A stretch of 64,000 bases of DNA from NCBI GenBank assembly GCA_006844605.1, contig SPJN01000007.1:1-64000 (forward strand), given 5' to 3'. The notes beneath the pieces were generated by a model that did no database searches, had not been told where the DNA came from, and worked only from the letters and a program-made list of their open reading frames with translations. The translations under genes and the position numbers were made by a program. This DNA comes from Hyphomicrobiales bacterium. GTDB taxonomy: Bacteria; Pseudomonadota; Alphaproteobacteria; SPJN01. Shown here piece by piece: positions 55,571 through 63,853 of this stretch; position 1 is the stretch's first letter; every line of letters starts with the position of its first letter.

Positions 55571-56827
55571 TTGACACGAACCCGGTTGATAAGCGGGATT
55601 TTTGCGCTGCTTGGGCTGCTTTTGGTGCCGGTTGTGGTGCAGGCGGTAAAGAGTGAACCTGCGTTCATCTCTTCACTGCGCATTGGTGTGCATCCTGATC
55701 ACACGCGGATCGTCCTTGACCTGTCGGCCCAGCCCAAGACCCAAATTTTCACGCTGTCGGCCCCTGATCGTGTTGTGCTTGATCTGGCCGGGGCGCAATT
55801 CACTATGAAGACACCGGGACCGATCCCGAAGGCGGGACTGGTTGATCAATATCGTTTCGGCCTGTTCCGGCCGGGGCTGTCACGGCTTGTCCTTGATTTA
55901 CGTAAGCCGGTCACCGTTAAGCAGCACTTCTTTTTACCCGCCACTGATGGCGGAACGGGCAAGCGGATGGTGATCGATCTGGCCCCCGTTAGCCGAGCCA
56001 ATTTTGACAAGCAGGCAGGCTTTCCCAAAACGGCATTGAAGGCTGAACCGAGCGCATCAGGCAACGGCGTGGCGCAGCCCCAACCATCGGCGCAACCCCA
56101 GCCCGTGGGCGCGACACGGCCCAAAAATCGCCGCCCGGTGATTGTGCTGGATGCCGGACATGGCGGCGTTGACCCCGGTGCCATCGGGCGCAGCGGCACG
56201 CGCGAAAAAGATGTGGTCTTTGATGTCACCAAGCGGTTGCAACGCAAGTTGCAGGCCACCGGGCGCTATGATGTTTACCTGACGCGGGACCGCGATATTC
56301 TGATCCCGCTGCGAGAACGCGTGCGGCGCGCCCGCGCCCGTAACGCCGATCTATTCATCTCAATCCACGCGGATTCTGCGGAAAATCCCAAGGCGCATGG
56401 GGCGGGGGTGTATACCCTGTCTGAGCGGTCTTCGGATAAAGAAGCGGCGGCATTGGCCCGGCGTGAGAACAGGGCAGATATTATCGCAGGCGTGAACCTT
56501 GAGCATGAGACCCATGAAGTCACGAATATTCTGATCGATCTTGCCCAGCGTGAAACCAAAAATAGGTCAGCTGCGTTTGCCGAAACATTGGTGCCGCAAC
56601 TGCGTGCGGTTACAGACAATCGATCCAAGCCGCATAGGTTTGCGGGCTTTGTCGTGTTGAAGGCACCTGATGTGCCATCAGTGTTGATCGAGCTGGGGTT
56701 TCTGACCAACCGCACAGAGGAGCGCCGCTTGAGGTCAAGCCAATGGCGTGATCAAATGGTTGCGGCTATTGGCCGTGCGGTCGACAATTATTTCAAAAAT
56801 CACCCGGTCGTGGCATATGGTGATTAA
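55571..56827 (+). CDS. amiC: N-acetylmuramoyl-L-alanine amidase (AmiC type)
   Basis: Periplasmic amidase that splits septal peptidoglycan by releasing the peptide from MurNAc. The 418-residue protein has a signal peptide (GIFALLGLLLVPVVVQAVKS), an AMIN localisation domain (about residues 33-145, IGVHPDHTRIVLDLS and VVLDLAG), a Gln/Pro linker, and an amidase_3 domain with the zinc motifs LDAGHGGVDPGAIG and ISIHADSA, plus the catalytic glutamate in SVLIELGFLTN. The start is a TTG at 55571 with GAGGGG 6 bases upstream; no in-frame ATG fits. PBP1A follows, so hydrolase and synthase are linked. The final GGTGATTAA is duplicated just downstream. Confidence 0.94.
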   Translation: MTRTRLISGIFALLGLLLVPVVVQAVKSEPAFISSLRIGVHPDHTRIVLDLSAQPKTQIFTLSAPDRVVLDLAGAQFTMKTPGPIPKAGLVDQYRFGLFRPGLSRLVLDLRKPVTVKQHFFLPATDGGTGKRMVIDLAPVSRANFDKQAGFPKTALKAEPSASGNGVAQPQPSAQPQPVGATRPKNRRPVIVLDAGHGGVDPGAIGRSGTREKDVVFDVTKRLQRKLQATGRYDVYLTRDRDILIPLRERVRRARARNADLFISIHADSAENPKAHGAGVYTLSERSSDKEAAALARRENRADIIAGVNLEHETHEVTNILIDLAQRETKNRSAAFAETLVPQLRAVTDNRSKPHRFAGFVVLKAPDVPSVLIELGFLTNRTEERRLRSSQWRDQMVAAIGRAVDNYFKNHPVVAYGD

Positions 56828-56860
56828 TCCGGTGCGCGGATTGTGGTGATTAATCCAGTG
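56819..56860 (+). repeat. Short direct repeat across the amidase stop codon
   Basis: GGTGATTAATCCGGTG (56819-56834), which contains the amiC stop TAA, recurs as GGTGATTAATCCAGTG (56845-56860), one mismatch, offset 26 bases. Confidence 0.75.
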
Positions 56861-56897
56861 TATGAATTGGCGTAAATTTAGTGGCGGGAAGTTTGTG

Positions 56898-59333
56898 ATG
56901 CGGTGGCTCACCCTTGCGATATCAGGTTTGATAGTGGCGGCGATTGCCGGCGTCGCTGTGTTACTGTACGGCCTGTTTTATTTCGGGCAGGACCTACCGG
57001 ATTATCGCCAGCTGGCCGATTATGAACCCCCGGTGATGAGCCGTATTCACGCCGGTGATGGCAGCCTGATCGGCGTGTATGCCCGTCAGAAGCGCATCTT
57101 CGTGCCGCGCGAGGCAATCCCCGATCGGGTCGTCAACGCATTCCTGTCTGCCGAAGACAAAACTTTTTACGACCATCCGGGACTTGATTTCACAGGGCTT
57201 GCCCGTGCTGTGCTTGTAAATGTGCGCAACAAGATGAGCGGACGCCGGCCAGTCGGCGCGTCAACCATCACCCAGCAGGTGGCCAAGAATTTCCTGCTGT
57301 CCGGTGAGGTGTCTTACACCCGTAAGATCAAGGAGGCGCTGCTGTCATTCAGGATTGAGCGCGCCTTCACCAAGGACCAAATCATTGAGCTTTATTTGAA
57401 CGAGATTTATATGGGCCGCAGCGCCTATGGCGTGGCAGCCGCCAGCATGATCTATTTCAACAAGGCCCTTGATGAGTTGACGATTGCCGATGCAGCCTAT
57501 CTGGCGGCCCTGCCAAAAGCGCCGAACAATTATCACCCCGTACGCAATCATGATCGTGCCTTGGCGCGCCGTAATTGGGTGATCGGCCAATTGGAAGAAA
57601 ATGGTTATATCACCGAAGAAGAAAAGGCCGAGGCGATTGCCCAGCCGTTGAATGCCGGCACGGGCGAGGCTGTGCGTCTAGTCAATGCACGTTACTTCAC
57701 CTCAGCCATCGCACAGGACTTGATCAGCCTTTATGGCGAAGACAGCCTGTTCGAAGGCGGCTTGTCCATTCGCACAACGGTGGAGCCTGACTTGCAACGA
57801 GCGGCCCATAAGGTGCTGCGCGACGGGCTGGTCAGCTTTGACCGGCGGCAGGGCTGGCGCGGCCCGGTTGATCATATTGACCCGGCGCAATTCGCAACAG
57901 AAGAAGGCCAGGACGATGCCCGTGCGCAATTGATCGACCTTGATGCCGATCTTGATTTCAAGCCGTGGTATCACGCCTTGGTCACCAGCGTGACGGATGA
58001 TGCCGCGTTGATCTTGCTGGCAACGGGTCAGGGGGGCAAGCTGCCCCTGTCAGGGATGGAATGGGCGCGGGCTGCGGCCAAGTCCGAAAAGGGCAGCAAG
58101 GGCCCAACGCCGAAAAAACCCCGTGATGTGGTGAAGGTTGGCGACATTGTTTTAGTGGAGCCGCAGGGCGACGGTCAATCATATGTCTTGCGTCAGGAAC
58201 CTGAGGTGAATGGCGGCTTGGTCGCGATGGATCCGCACACAGGCCGGGTCTTGGCACTGGTCGGCGGTTTCTCATACGCGCGCAGCCGCTTTAACCGTGC
58301 CATTCAGGCTGAACGGCAACCGGGGTCCGCCTTCAAACCGTTTGTTTATGCTGCCGGGCTTGATGTCGGGTTTACGCCATCAAGTCTTGTGCTTGATGCG
58401 CCGTTTGTGATGGATCAGGGGCCGGGCAAGCCGATGTGGAAACCCGCCAACTATTCCAACAAGTTTTATGGCCCGTCCACATTGCGGCTTGGCATTGAAA
58501 AATCCCGAAACCTGATGACGGTGCGGTTGGCGCAATATATCGGTATGGAATCTGTGATCGCCTATGCCAAACATTTCGGCATCGGCAAGGGAATGCAAAA
58601 GGTGTTGGCATCATCCTTGGGTTCGCACGAAGTAACACTGATTGATATGACCAATGCCTATGCCATGCTGGTCAATGGCGGCAAACGCATTCACCCTGTA
58701 TTGATTGATCGGGTGCAGGACCGCTGGGGCGGTACGGTGTTCAAGTCTGATGATCGTGCCTGCACGTCCTGTCAGGCTGACGAATGGATGGGCACCCCGC
58801 CGCCGCGTCTGCCAGATGAGCGTGAGCGGGTGATCAGCAGTGGCACTGCCTATCAGATGGTGTCCATGCTGGAGGGCGTTGTACAGCGCGGCACTGGCGT
58901 GCGGGTAAAGACCGTGGGTAAGCCACTGGCCGGGAAAACAGGCACAACGAATGAAAGCCGCGATGCGTGGTTTGTCGGCTTTTCACCTGACTTGGCTGTC
59001 GGCGTTTATGTCGGGTATGACAATCCCCGCAGTTTGGGGCGGCGGGAGACCGGCTCCTCAGCCGCAGCACCGATATTCCGCGACTTTATGAAAGCGGCCT
59101 TGAAGGGCAAGCCTGCCACACCGTTCCGTATTCCGCCCGATATTCGGTTGGTCCGCGTGAATGTCAAAACCGGCAAGGGGGCGCTGCCCGGTGATCGCAA
59201 TGTGATCTTGGAGGCGTTCAAGCCCGGCACCGGGCCGGACACCGAAGCGTCTGTTGTTGACGGCACTTATCGTGGTGGCAGCAGCGGTAGCAGCGGTAAT
59301 TCCGGCCTGTCAGGCACGGGTGGTCTGTATTAA
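56898..59333 (+). CDS. mrcA: Penicillin-binding protein 1A
   Basis: Bifunctional class A PBP: glycosyltransferase and transpeptidase for peptidoglycan. The 811-residue protein has a membrane anchor (LTLAISGLIVAAIAGVAVLLYG), a GT51 domain with the catalytic glutamate in SAEDKTFYDHPG and GASTITQQVAKN, an OB-like insert (about residues 340-430), and the transpeptidase motifs SxxK in QPGSAFKPF, SxN in KSRNLMTV, and KTG in AGKTGTTNESRDAW. The C terminus is a Gly/Ser tail. I choose the ATG at 56898 (GGGAAG 6 bases upstream); an ATG at 56862 has no ribosome-binding site. Upstream of prfB, as in many alphaproteobacteria. Confidence 0.96.
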   Translation: MRWLTLAISGLIVAAIAGVAVLLYGLFYFGQDLPDYRQLADYEPPVMSRIHAGDGSLIGVYARQKRIFVPREAIPDRVVNAFLSAEDKTFYDHPGLDFTGLARAVLVNVRNKMSGRRPVGASTITQQVAKNFLLSGEVSYTRKIKEALLSFRIERAFTKDQIIELYLNEIYMGRSAYGVAAASMIYFNKALDELTIADAAYLAALPKAPNNYHPVRNHDRALARRNWVIGQLEENGYITEEEKAEAIAQPLNAGTGEAVRLVNARYFTSAIAQDLISLYGEDSLFEGGLSIRTTVEPDLQRAAHKVLRDGLVSFDRRQGWRGPVDHIDPAQFATEEGQDDARAQLIDLDADLDFKPWYHALVTSVTDDAALILLATGQGGKLPLSGMEWARAAAKSEKGSKGPTPKKPRDVVKVGDIVLVEPQGDGQSYVLRQEPEVNGGLVAMDPHTGRVLALVGGFSYARSRFNRAIQAERQPGSAFKPFVYAAGLDVGFTPSSLVLDAPFVMDQGPGKPMWKPANYSNKFYGPSTLRLGIEKSRNLMTVRLAQYIGMESVIAYAKHFGIGKGMQKVLASSLGSHEVTLIDMTNAYAMLVNGGKRIHPVLIDRVQDRWGGTVFKSDDRACTSCQADEWMGTPPPRLPDERERVISSGTAYQMVSMLEGVVQRGTGVRVKTVGKPLAGKTGTTNESRDAWFVGFSPDLAVGVYVGYDNPRSLGRRETGSSAAAPIFRDFMKAALKGKPATPFRIPPDIRLVRVNVKTGKGALPGDRNVILEAFKPGTGPDTEASVVDGTYRGGSSGSSGNSGLSGTGGLY

Positions 59334-59384
59334 TTATTTGGGATTACGGAGAGGCCAACGGATCGCAAGATGCTTGCGGAAACA

Positions 59385-59412
59385 TTGTGGCTCCCCTATA
59401 TCCCCATACAAT
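59385..59412 (+). promoter_or_regulatory. Possible promoter of prfB
   Basis: TTGTGG (59385-59390) and TACAAT (59407-59412) are 16 bases apart, 32 bases before the prfB start. The -35 match is weak. A 6-base-pair hairpin with no T-run (59364-59378) lies just upstream. Confidence 0.3.
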
Positions 59413-59444
59413 ATCTATTCTTTTGAGCAGGAGTGTTCGACGGT

Positions 59445-60576
59445 ATGCGCGCCGAAGCCCAAACCCTTGTTGATAAAATCAAGCAGTCCCTGTCACTGCT
59501 GAGGAGGCATCTTTGACCCCCCTCAGGCAGCAAAGGACCTTGCCGAGCTGAACAGTCAGGCCGAAGACCCTGATTTGTGGAATGATCAGGCGCGTGCGCA
59601 AAAGGTCATGCAGGAACGCACCCGGCTTGAAAACGCGTTGAAGGGTTTTGAAAACCTTGAACAAACCTTGGAAGACGCGATTGAGTTGATCGGCCTTGGT
59701 GATGAAGAAGGCGATGAAGACGCCATTACCGAAGGCGAGGAGATGCTGAACGGCCTGATGGTCGAAGCTGAAAAGCAGGAGGTTGAAACCCTGCTGTCTG
59801 GCGAGGCTGATTCCAACGATTGCTTTATCGAAATTCATTCAGGGGCCGGCGGGACGGAAAGTCAGGACTGGGCCTCAATGCTGTATCGCATGTACACCCG
59901 CTGGGCCGAGGCGCATGGCCATAAAGTTGAGCATGTCGAAGAAAGCCCCGGTGAAGAAGCGGGCATCAAATCAGCCACCATTAAGGTCACTGGGCACAAT
60001 GCCTATGGCTGGGCAAAGACCGAGGCAGGCGTCCACCGTTTGGTGCGAATCTCGCCCTATGATTCGTCAGCCCGTCGTCACACCAGTTTTGCAAGCGTGT
60101 GGATTTACCCATCCATTGACGATGCCATCGAAGTTGAAATCGAAGAAAAAGATGTGCGGACAGATACCTATCGTGCCTCAGGTGCCGGTGGGCAGCACAT
60201 TAATAAAACAGACTCAGCCGTGCGATTGACCCATGAACCCACCGGGATTGTGGTGCAGTGCCAATCAGGCCGATCACAGCACAAAAACCGTGCCGAAGCA
60301 TGGGCAATGCTGCGTGCGCGCCTTTATGAGCTGGAGCTGCAAAAGCGGGAAGATGAAGCGAACAAGGCCGCCGAAGGCAAGACGGAAATTGGATGGGGGC
60401 ATCAGATCCGCTCCTATGTCCTGCAGCCTTATCAGATGGTCAAGGATTTGCGGACGGGCGTTGAAAGCCCAACACCGCAAACCGTGTTGGACGGTGATCT
60501 GGACAAGTTCATGGCCGCCGCCTTGGCGCAGCGGATTCATGGCGGCGAAGGCGTCGAAGTCGCCGACCTGGACTAG
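59445..60576 (+). CDS. prfB: Peptide chain release factor 2, with programmed +1 frameshift
   Basis: RF2 ends translation at UGA and UAA. The zero frame from ATG 59445 runs 23 codons and stops at TGA 59514-59516. The slip site reads CTTTGAC (59511-59517) and is preceded by an internal Shine-Dalgarno AGGAGG (59502-59507), exactly the arrangement of the autoregulatory prfB frameshift. After a +1 shift the frame continues from GAC 59515 to TAG 60576, giving 376 residues, a usual alphaproteobacterial length. The GGQ motif is in [19 protein letters not shown] and the stop-recognition loop is [12 protein letters not shown] (SPY in place of SPF, common in this class). A caller working in one frame would wrongly start at TTG 59575. 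Confidence 0.96.
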
Positions 60577-60600
60577 GTGTGAGGGGCGAGGGCAGTCCGA

Positions 60601-60733
60601 TTTGCTGGTGGTCGCTTGATGGTTGACGCGCCGCCGGACGCAAAACCGGTTCCCACTTTTGCTGGCGGTCGCTTGATGGTTGACGCGCCGCCGGACGCAA
60701 AACCGCTTCCCACTTTTGCTGGCGATCGCTTGA
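60601..60733 (+). repeat. 57-bp tandem repeat between prfB and the DprE2-like gene
   Basis: Units starting TTTGCTGG at 60601, 60658 and 60715; two full copies differ at two positions and the third stops after about 19 bases. Each contains TTGACGC, GCCGGACGCAAAACCG and a CTTTTGC arm, so GCAAAA can pair with TTTTGC around an 11-base centre. The same GCCGGACGCAAAACCG core occurs four times in the holC-associated repeat at 13.6-14.1 kb. Both lie between convergent genes, so a bidirectional terminator role is plausible. Confidence 0.9.
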
Positions 60734-60737
60734 ATAC

Positions 60738-61493
60738 CTAAAACGCCAGCTTTTTCATGATCGCTTCGGGGATGTGTTTGATGATCGTCATGATCACCCA
60801 CCAAAAACGCGGGGTGTAGATCACGTCCTTACCCTTGGTCACGGCCTTGTTGATGTCCGCTGCTGCGGCCTGTGGGCTTGAAACAAGGAACATGCCTTCG
60901 GCATCCCATGTCATAGCGGTATCCAGAAAGCCCGGTTTGACCGTGGTGACGCCGATGCCGCTTTTGAACAGGCGTGCGCGCAGGCCCTGCGCATAGGCGT
61001 GCAGGCCTGCCTTGGCACTGCCATAGACATAATTCTTGATACGGCCCCGATCACCGGCAACAGACCCGACGATGACGACGTGGCCTGCTTGGCGTTGTTC
61101 CAGTAATGGTGCCAGACAATGCAGGACTGATACCGCGCCGGAATAGGTGGCGGTGACAGTGGGCACCACTAGCGTGGGGTCGGCGTCAATATCATCCTGC
61201 TCCGGCATTTGGGCAAACACCAAAAAGATGTTGAGCGTACCTGCGGCCATTGCATCAATGGCGGCAGCGAATGTCGGGTGCTGCTCCATACGCATGGCGT
61301 CGAAAGCCGTCGGCGTGGCCTTGATATCAAACCGTGCGGTCAGGTCGGTAGCCGTTGCCGCCATATCGTCCTGATCACGCCCCGCCAGAATAACGTCGTG
61401 GCCTTGGCCTGCAACCTCAGCCGCAAAGGCGCGGGCGAGGGAGGAGGAAGCCCCAAGGATCAACCAGGTTTCATTCTTGGTCTGGATGCTCAT
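60738..61493 (-). CDS. DprE2-like short-chain dehydrogenase (decaprenylphosphoryl-2-keto-ribose reductase type)
   Basis: A 251-residue SDR protein. In mycobacteria DprE2 reduces the 2-keto intermediate made by DprE1, giving polyprenylphosphoryl-arabinose. Here the cofactor loop is LILGASSSLARAF, the catalytic Ser is in VGSVAGDRGR and the Tyr-Lys pair in YGSAKAGLHAYAQGL. The C terminus (GKDVIYTPRFWW then IMTIIKHIPEAIMKKLAF) closely follows the mycobacterial DprE2 ending as I remember it, a part not shared by general SDRs. It overlaps the DprE1-like gene by four bases (ATGA), the strongest context evidence. It is last in the operon and convergent with prfB. Confidence 0.85.
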   Translation of the reverse strand: MSIQTKNETWLILGASSSLARAFAAEVAGQGHDVILAGRDQDDMAATATDLTARFDIKATPTAFDAMRMEQHPTFAAAIDAMAAGTLNIFLVFAQMPEQDDIDADPTLVVPTVTATYSGAVSVLHCLAPLLEQRQAGHVVIVGSVAGDRGRIKNYVYGSAKAGLHAYAQGLRARLFKSGIGVTTVKPGFLDTAMTWDAEGMFLVSSPQAAAADINKAVTKGKDVIYTPRFWWVIMTIIKHIPEAIMKKLAF

Positions 61494-62836
61494 GCTGCAT
61501 CTCCCGTCAGGGCTAATCGCGCCGCCATTTGACTGGTCAGTTTTTCGCTATGGGGCAGGCTGGCAAGCACTTGCCGCATCTCATCGGCATTGGGGTACAT
61601 GGCGTCAAACTCATCCCGTGTCAGCATGGAATCCTTGGCGAGATAAATCCGCCCGCCATGATCTGCGGTGATTTTATGCAAGCTGCGGAACAGCGCCTCC
61701 ACCCCTGCCTTGTGCGGGAAATCAAGCGCGAGCGTATAGCCTTTCATCGGGAAGGATAACAGCCCGCGACCATCGCCGCCCATTGTTTTCAAGACCGACA
61801 GGAATGACCCTGCGCCGGACCGTGCGATTGTGTCCAGCAAGAGGGGTAAGGCGCGCTCCCCCTCGCTACGGGGGATGACGCATTGAAATTGGTGAAAGCC
61901 GCGCTTGCCATAGATGCGGTTCCAGTCACTGATCGCATCAAGCGGATAGTTGAATGCCTCAAACGGCGTAAGTGTGGTGCGTGATTTGCGCAGGAACCTG
62001 TTGCGATACAGCAGGTTGAAACTGCGCACTGAAAGCGGGTTCAGCGCCAGCGCCGGGAAGTCGATGGGCACTGACTTTTCCTTGGCGGGCTTCAACTCAA
62101 TTGTTTCGTCTGACAAGGTGGCGGTTTCAAAAATACCCCGTCCCATACGCTTGCCCTTGGCCAGCCCGTCAATCCACCCCACGGTGTAATCAACATTCTG
62201 CGCAATAGCCTCGTCAAAGGCGATGAGATAGCTTTCAAGGTCCTTGATTTTTGTTTCGGTCACCTGAACGCAATTGCCGCTGATTTTCTTGAGCTGCACT
62301 GTGACGGTGGTGATGACGCCCGTCAGGCCGCACCCGCCGATCGTGGCGCGGAACAGATTGTGATCCGGCGTAACCTGCTGGGTATTGCCATCGGGTGTGA
62401 TCAGCTCAAACCCCAGAACATGATTGCAAAAACTGCCCTGTGTGTCGTGGTTTTTGCCGTGAATATCATTGGCGATTGCCCCGCCCATTGTGGCGAATGC
62501 TGTCCCGGGGCTGACCGGGATCAACCACCCCTTGGGTACAAAGGCGCGGATCATATCGCGGAAGCACATGCCCGCTTCGACCGTGACAATGCCCGTCGCG
62601 CTGTCAAATGCCAGAATACGGTTCATGCGCGTGGTGAGGAGCGCATGTTGGTCATCGCCGCGAGGGAGTGCCTGATCACCATAGGCGCGCAAGCCGCCAT
62701 GCGCGACCAGTCCGCTTTGAGCAAGACTATCACCAATGGCGCGCTGCAAATCCTTTTGCCGTTCGGGCCGCGCGGTGAGGGCGGTTTGATGACTGTTCCG
62801 GCCCCATCCGGTAAGTTCAAGTGACTTCCAGCTCAT
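61490..62836 (-). CDS. DprE1-like FAD-dependent oxidoreductase (decaprenylphosphoryl-ribose 2'-epimerase subunit type)
   Basis: A 448-residue protein of the VAO/FAD-binding family. DprE1 oxidises the 2'-hydroxyl of polyprenylphosphoryl-ribose. Diagnostic stretches: LTGWGR at the N terminus, GGLRAYGDQ in the FAD pyrophosphate loop, PVSPGTAFATMGGAIANDIHGKNHD, GSFCNHV, WNRIYGKRGFHQFQCVIP, and GGRIYLAKDS with the lysine equivalent to Lys418 of M. tuberculosis DprE1 (Lys401 here). The cysteine attacked by benzothiazinones (Cys387 there, in WNICVDFP) is Ala370 here (YTLALDFP). Start and stop overlap both neighbours by four bases, so three genes are translationally coupled. Confidence 0.88.
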   Translation of the reverse strand: MSWKSLELTGWGRNSHQTALTARPERQKDLQRAIGDSLAQSGLVAHGGLRAYGDQALPRGDDQHALLTTRMNRILAFDSATGIVTVEAGMCFRDMIRAFVPKGWLIPVSPGTAFATMGGAIANDIHGKNHDTQGSFCNHVLGFELITPDGNTQQVTPDHNLFRATIGGCGLTGVITTVTVQLKKISGNCVQVTETKIKDLESYLIAFDEAIAQNVDYTVGWIDGLAKGKRMGRGIFETATLSDETIELKPAKEKSVPIDFPALALNPLSVRSFNLLYRNRFLRKSRTTLTPFEAFNYPLDAISDWNRIYGKRGFHQFQCVIPRSEGERALPLLLDTIARSGAGSFLSVLKTMGGDGRGLLSFPMKGYTLALDFPHKAGVEALFRSLHKITADHGGRIYLAKDSMLTRDEFDAMYPNADEMRQVLASLPHSEKLTSQMAARLALTGDAA

Positions 62837-63846
62837 TCTGTGTCTTTCGCATTTGTGTCTTCGACAGTGTCACCGGCCATACGCATTGCCACGGGCATGG
62901 CGATAAAGCCCAGCAAGACGGCAAACCATAAGGTTGTGCCGCGGATTACGGCGGTTGCGGCGATTGTGATCTCAAGCTCAACCCCCATGGCGGTCAACAG
63001 GCCGATCATAGTCGCCTCCGTCCCGCCAAGGCCGCCGGGTAACATGGCAAGCGCACCGACAATCATGGAAAAGCTGAAAATGAATACCGCTGCCCCTAAA
63101 CTGATATCGGCACCCAATATGTCCAGCAACCAGAAAAAGGCGAAGCCTTCGGCAAACCAGCCGACAACCGCCAACAATAGCGCCCCACCATAGGTGGGGA
63201 TGTCGGCAAGTTTCGCAGCCTGTCGCAACATATGGCGCAACTGCCCGAACAGGCGTGGTGCGCGTTGCACACGGGCATAGGTGAAGTTGATGATCACCAT
63301 GCCCCATGTGGGTTTTAAGAACAGGGCCGTCATCACGACCGCACCGATGACAGCCAGAATGGTCAATTCGATATAGGTCCCGACCATCGTCACGCTTGCG
63401 GCGACCAGCAACACGGTGCCGCCCATATCGGACATCCGGTCAGCCACCAGAATAATCGCAGACCGGGCATAGCGTATGCCGTGGCCGCGTTTGAGGAACC
63501 ATAACCGCAATGCCTCCCCCGCCTTGGCCGGGGTGGCCGTCAAGGCAAAGCCTGCAACATAATAAAGACAATTGCGCGCCAGGGGTACACCCAAGCCCAG
63601 CCGGTTACTGAACAACTGCCAGCGCAACATACGTCCCGCATAGTTGATAAGTGACAGGCCAAGCAGTCCCGCGACCTGTAACAATGTCAGCGACTTGATG
63701 GCGGCCCATACTTCCTCGCCCCCGGTCAGAATGGCGACAACAGCCATAATGACAAAAAAGGCGACAGCAGCATAAAGCGCCATCCGTTCCGTCCGCAGGA
63801 TAGAGCGGCGGTCGGTCAAAATCGTGCGCGCATCGGCAGCGTTCAT
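62833..63846 (-). CDS. LPG-synthase-TM (YbhN/UPF0104) family membrane protein, candidate lipid-linked sugar flippase
   Basis: A 337-residue polytopic protein with about eight helices. It has the family signatures AGRMLRWQLFSNRLGL, ATPAKAGEALRLWFL, and FSMIVGALAMLPGGLGGTEATMIGLL. This is the transmembrane part of lysylphosphatidylglycerol synthase (MprF) without the cytosolic transferase domain; such stand-alone proteins are suspected lipid transporters. Sitting between the UbiA-type and DprE1-type genes, with ATGA overlap to the latter and a 7-base gap to the former, it is a good candidate to move polyprenylphosphoryl-pentose across the membrane. That role is inferred from context only. Confidence 0.82.
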   Translation of the reverse strand: MNAADARTILTDRRSILRTERMALYAAVAFFVIMAVVAILTGGEEVWAAIKSLTLLQVAGLLGLSLINYAGRMLRWQLFSNRLGLGVPLARNCLYYVAGFALTATPAKAGEALRLWFLKRGHGIRYARSAIILVADRMSDMGGTVLLVAASVTMVGTYIELTILAVIGAVVMTALFLKPTWGMVIINFTYARVQRAPRLFGQLRHMLRQAAKLADIPTYGGALLLAVVGWFAEGFAFFWLLDILGADISLGAAVFIFSFSMIVGALAMLPGGLGGTEATMIGLLTAMGVELEITIAATAVIRGTTLWFAVLLGFIAMPVAMRMAGDTVEDTNAKDTE

Positions 63847-63853
63847 AAACGGC

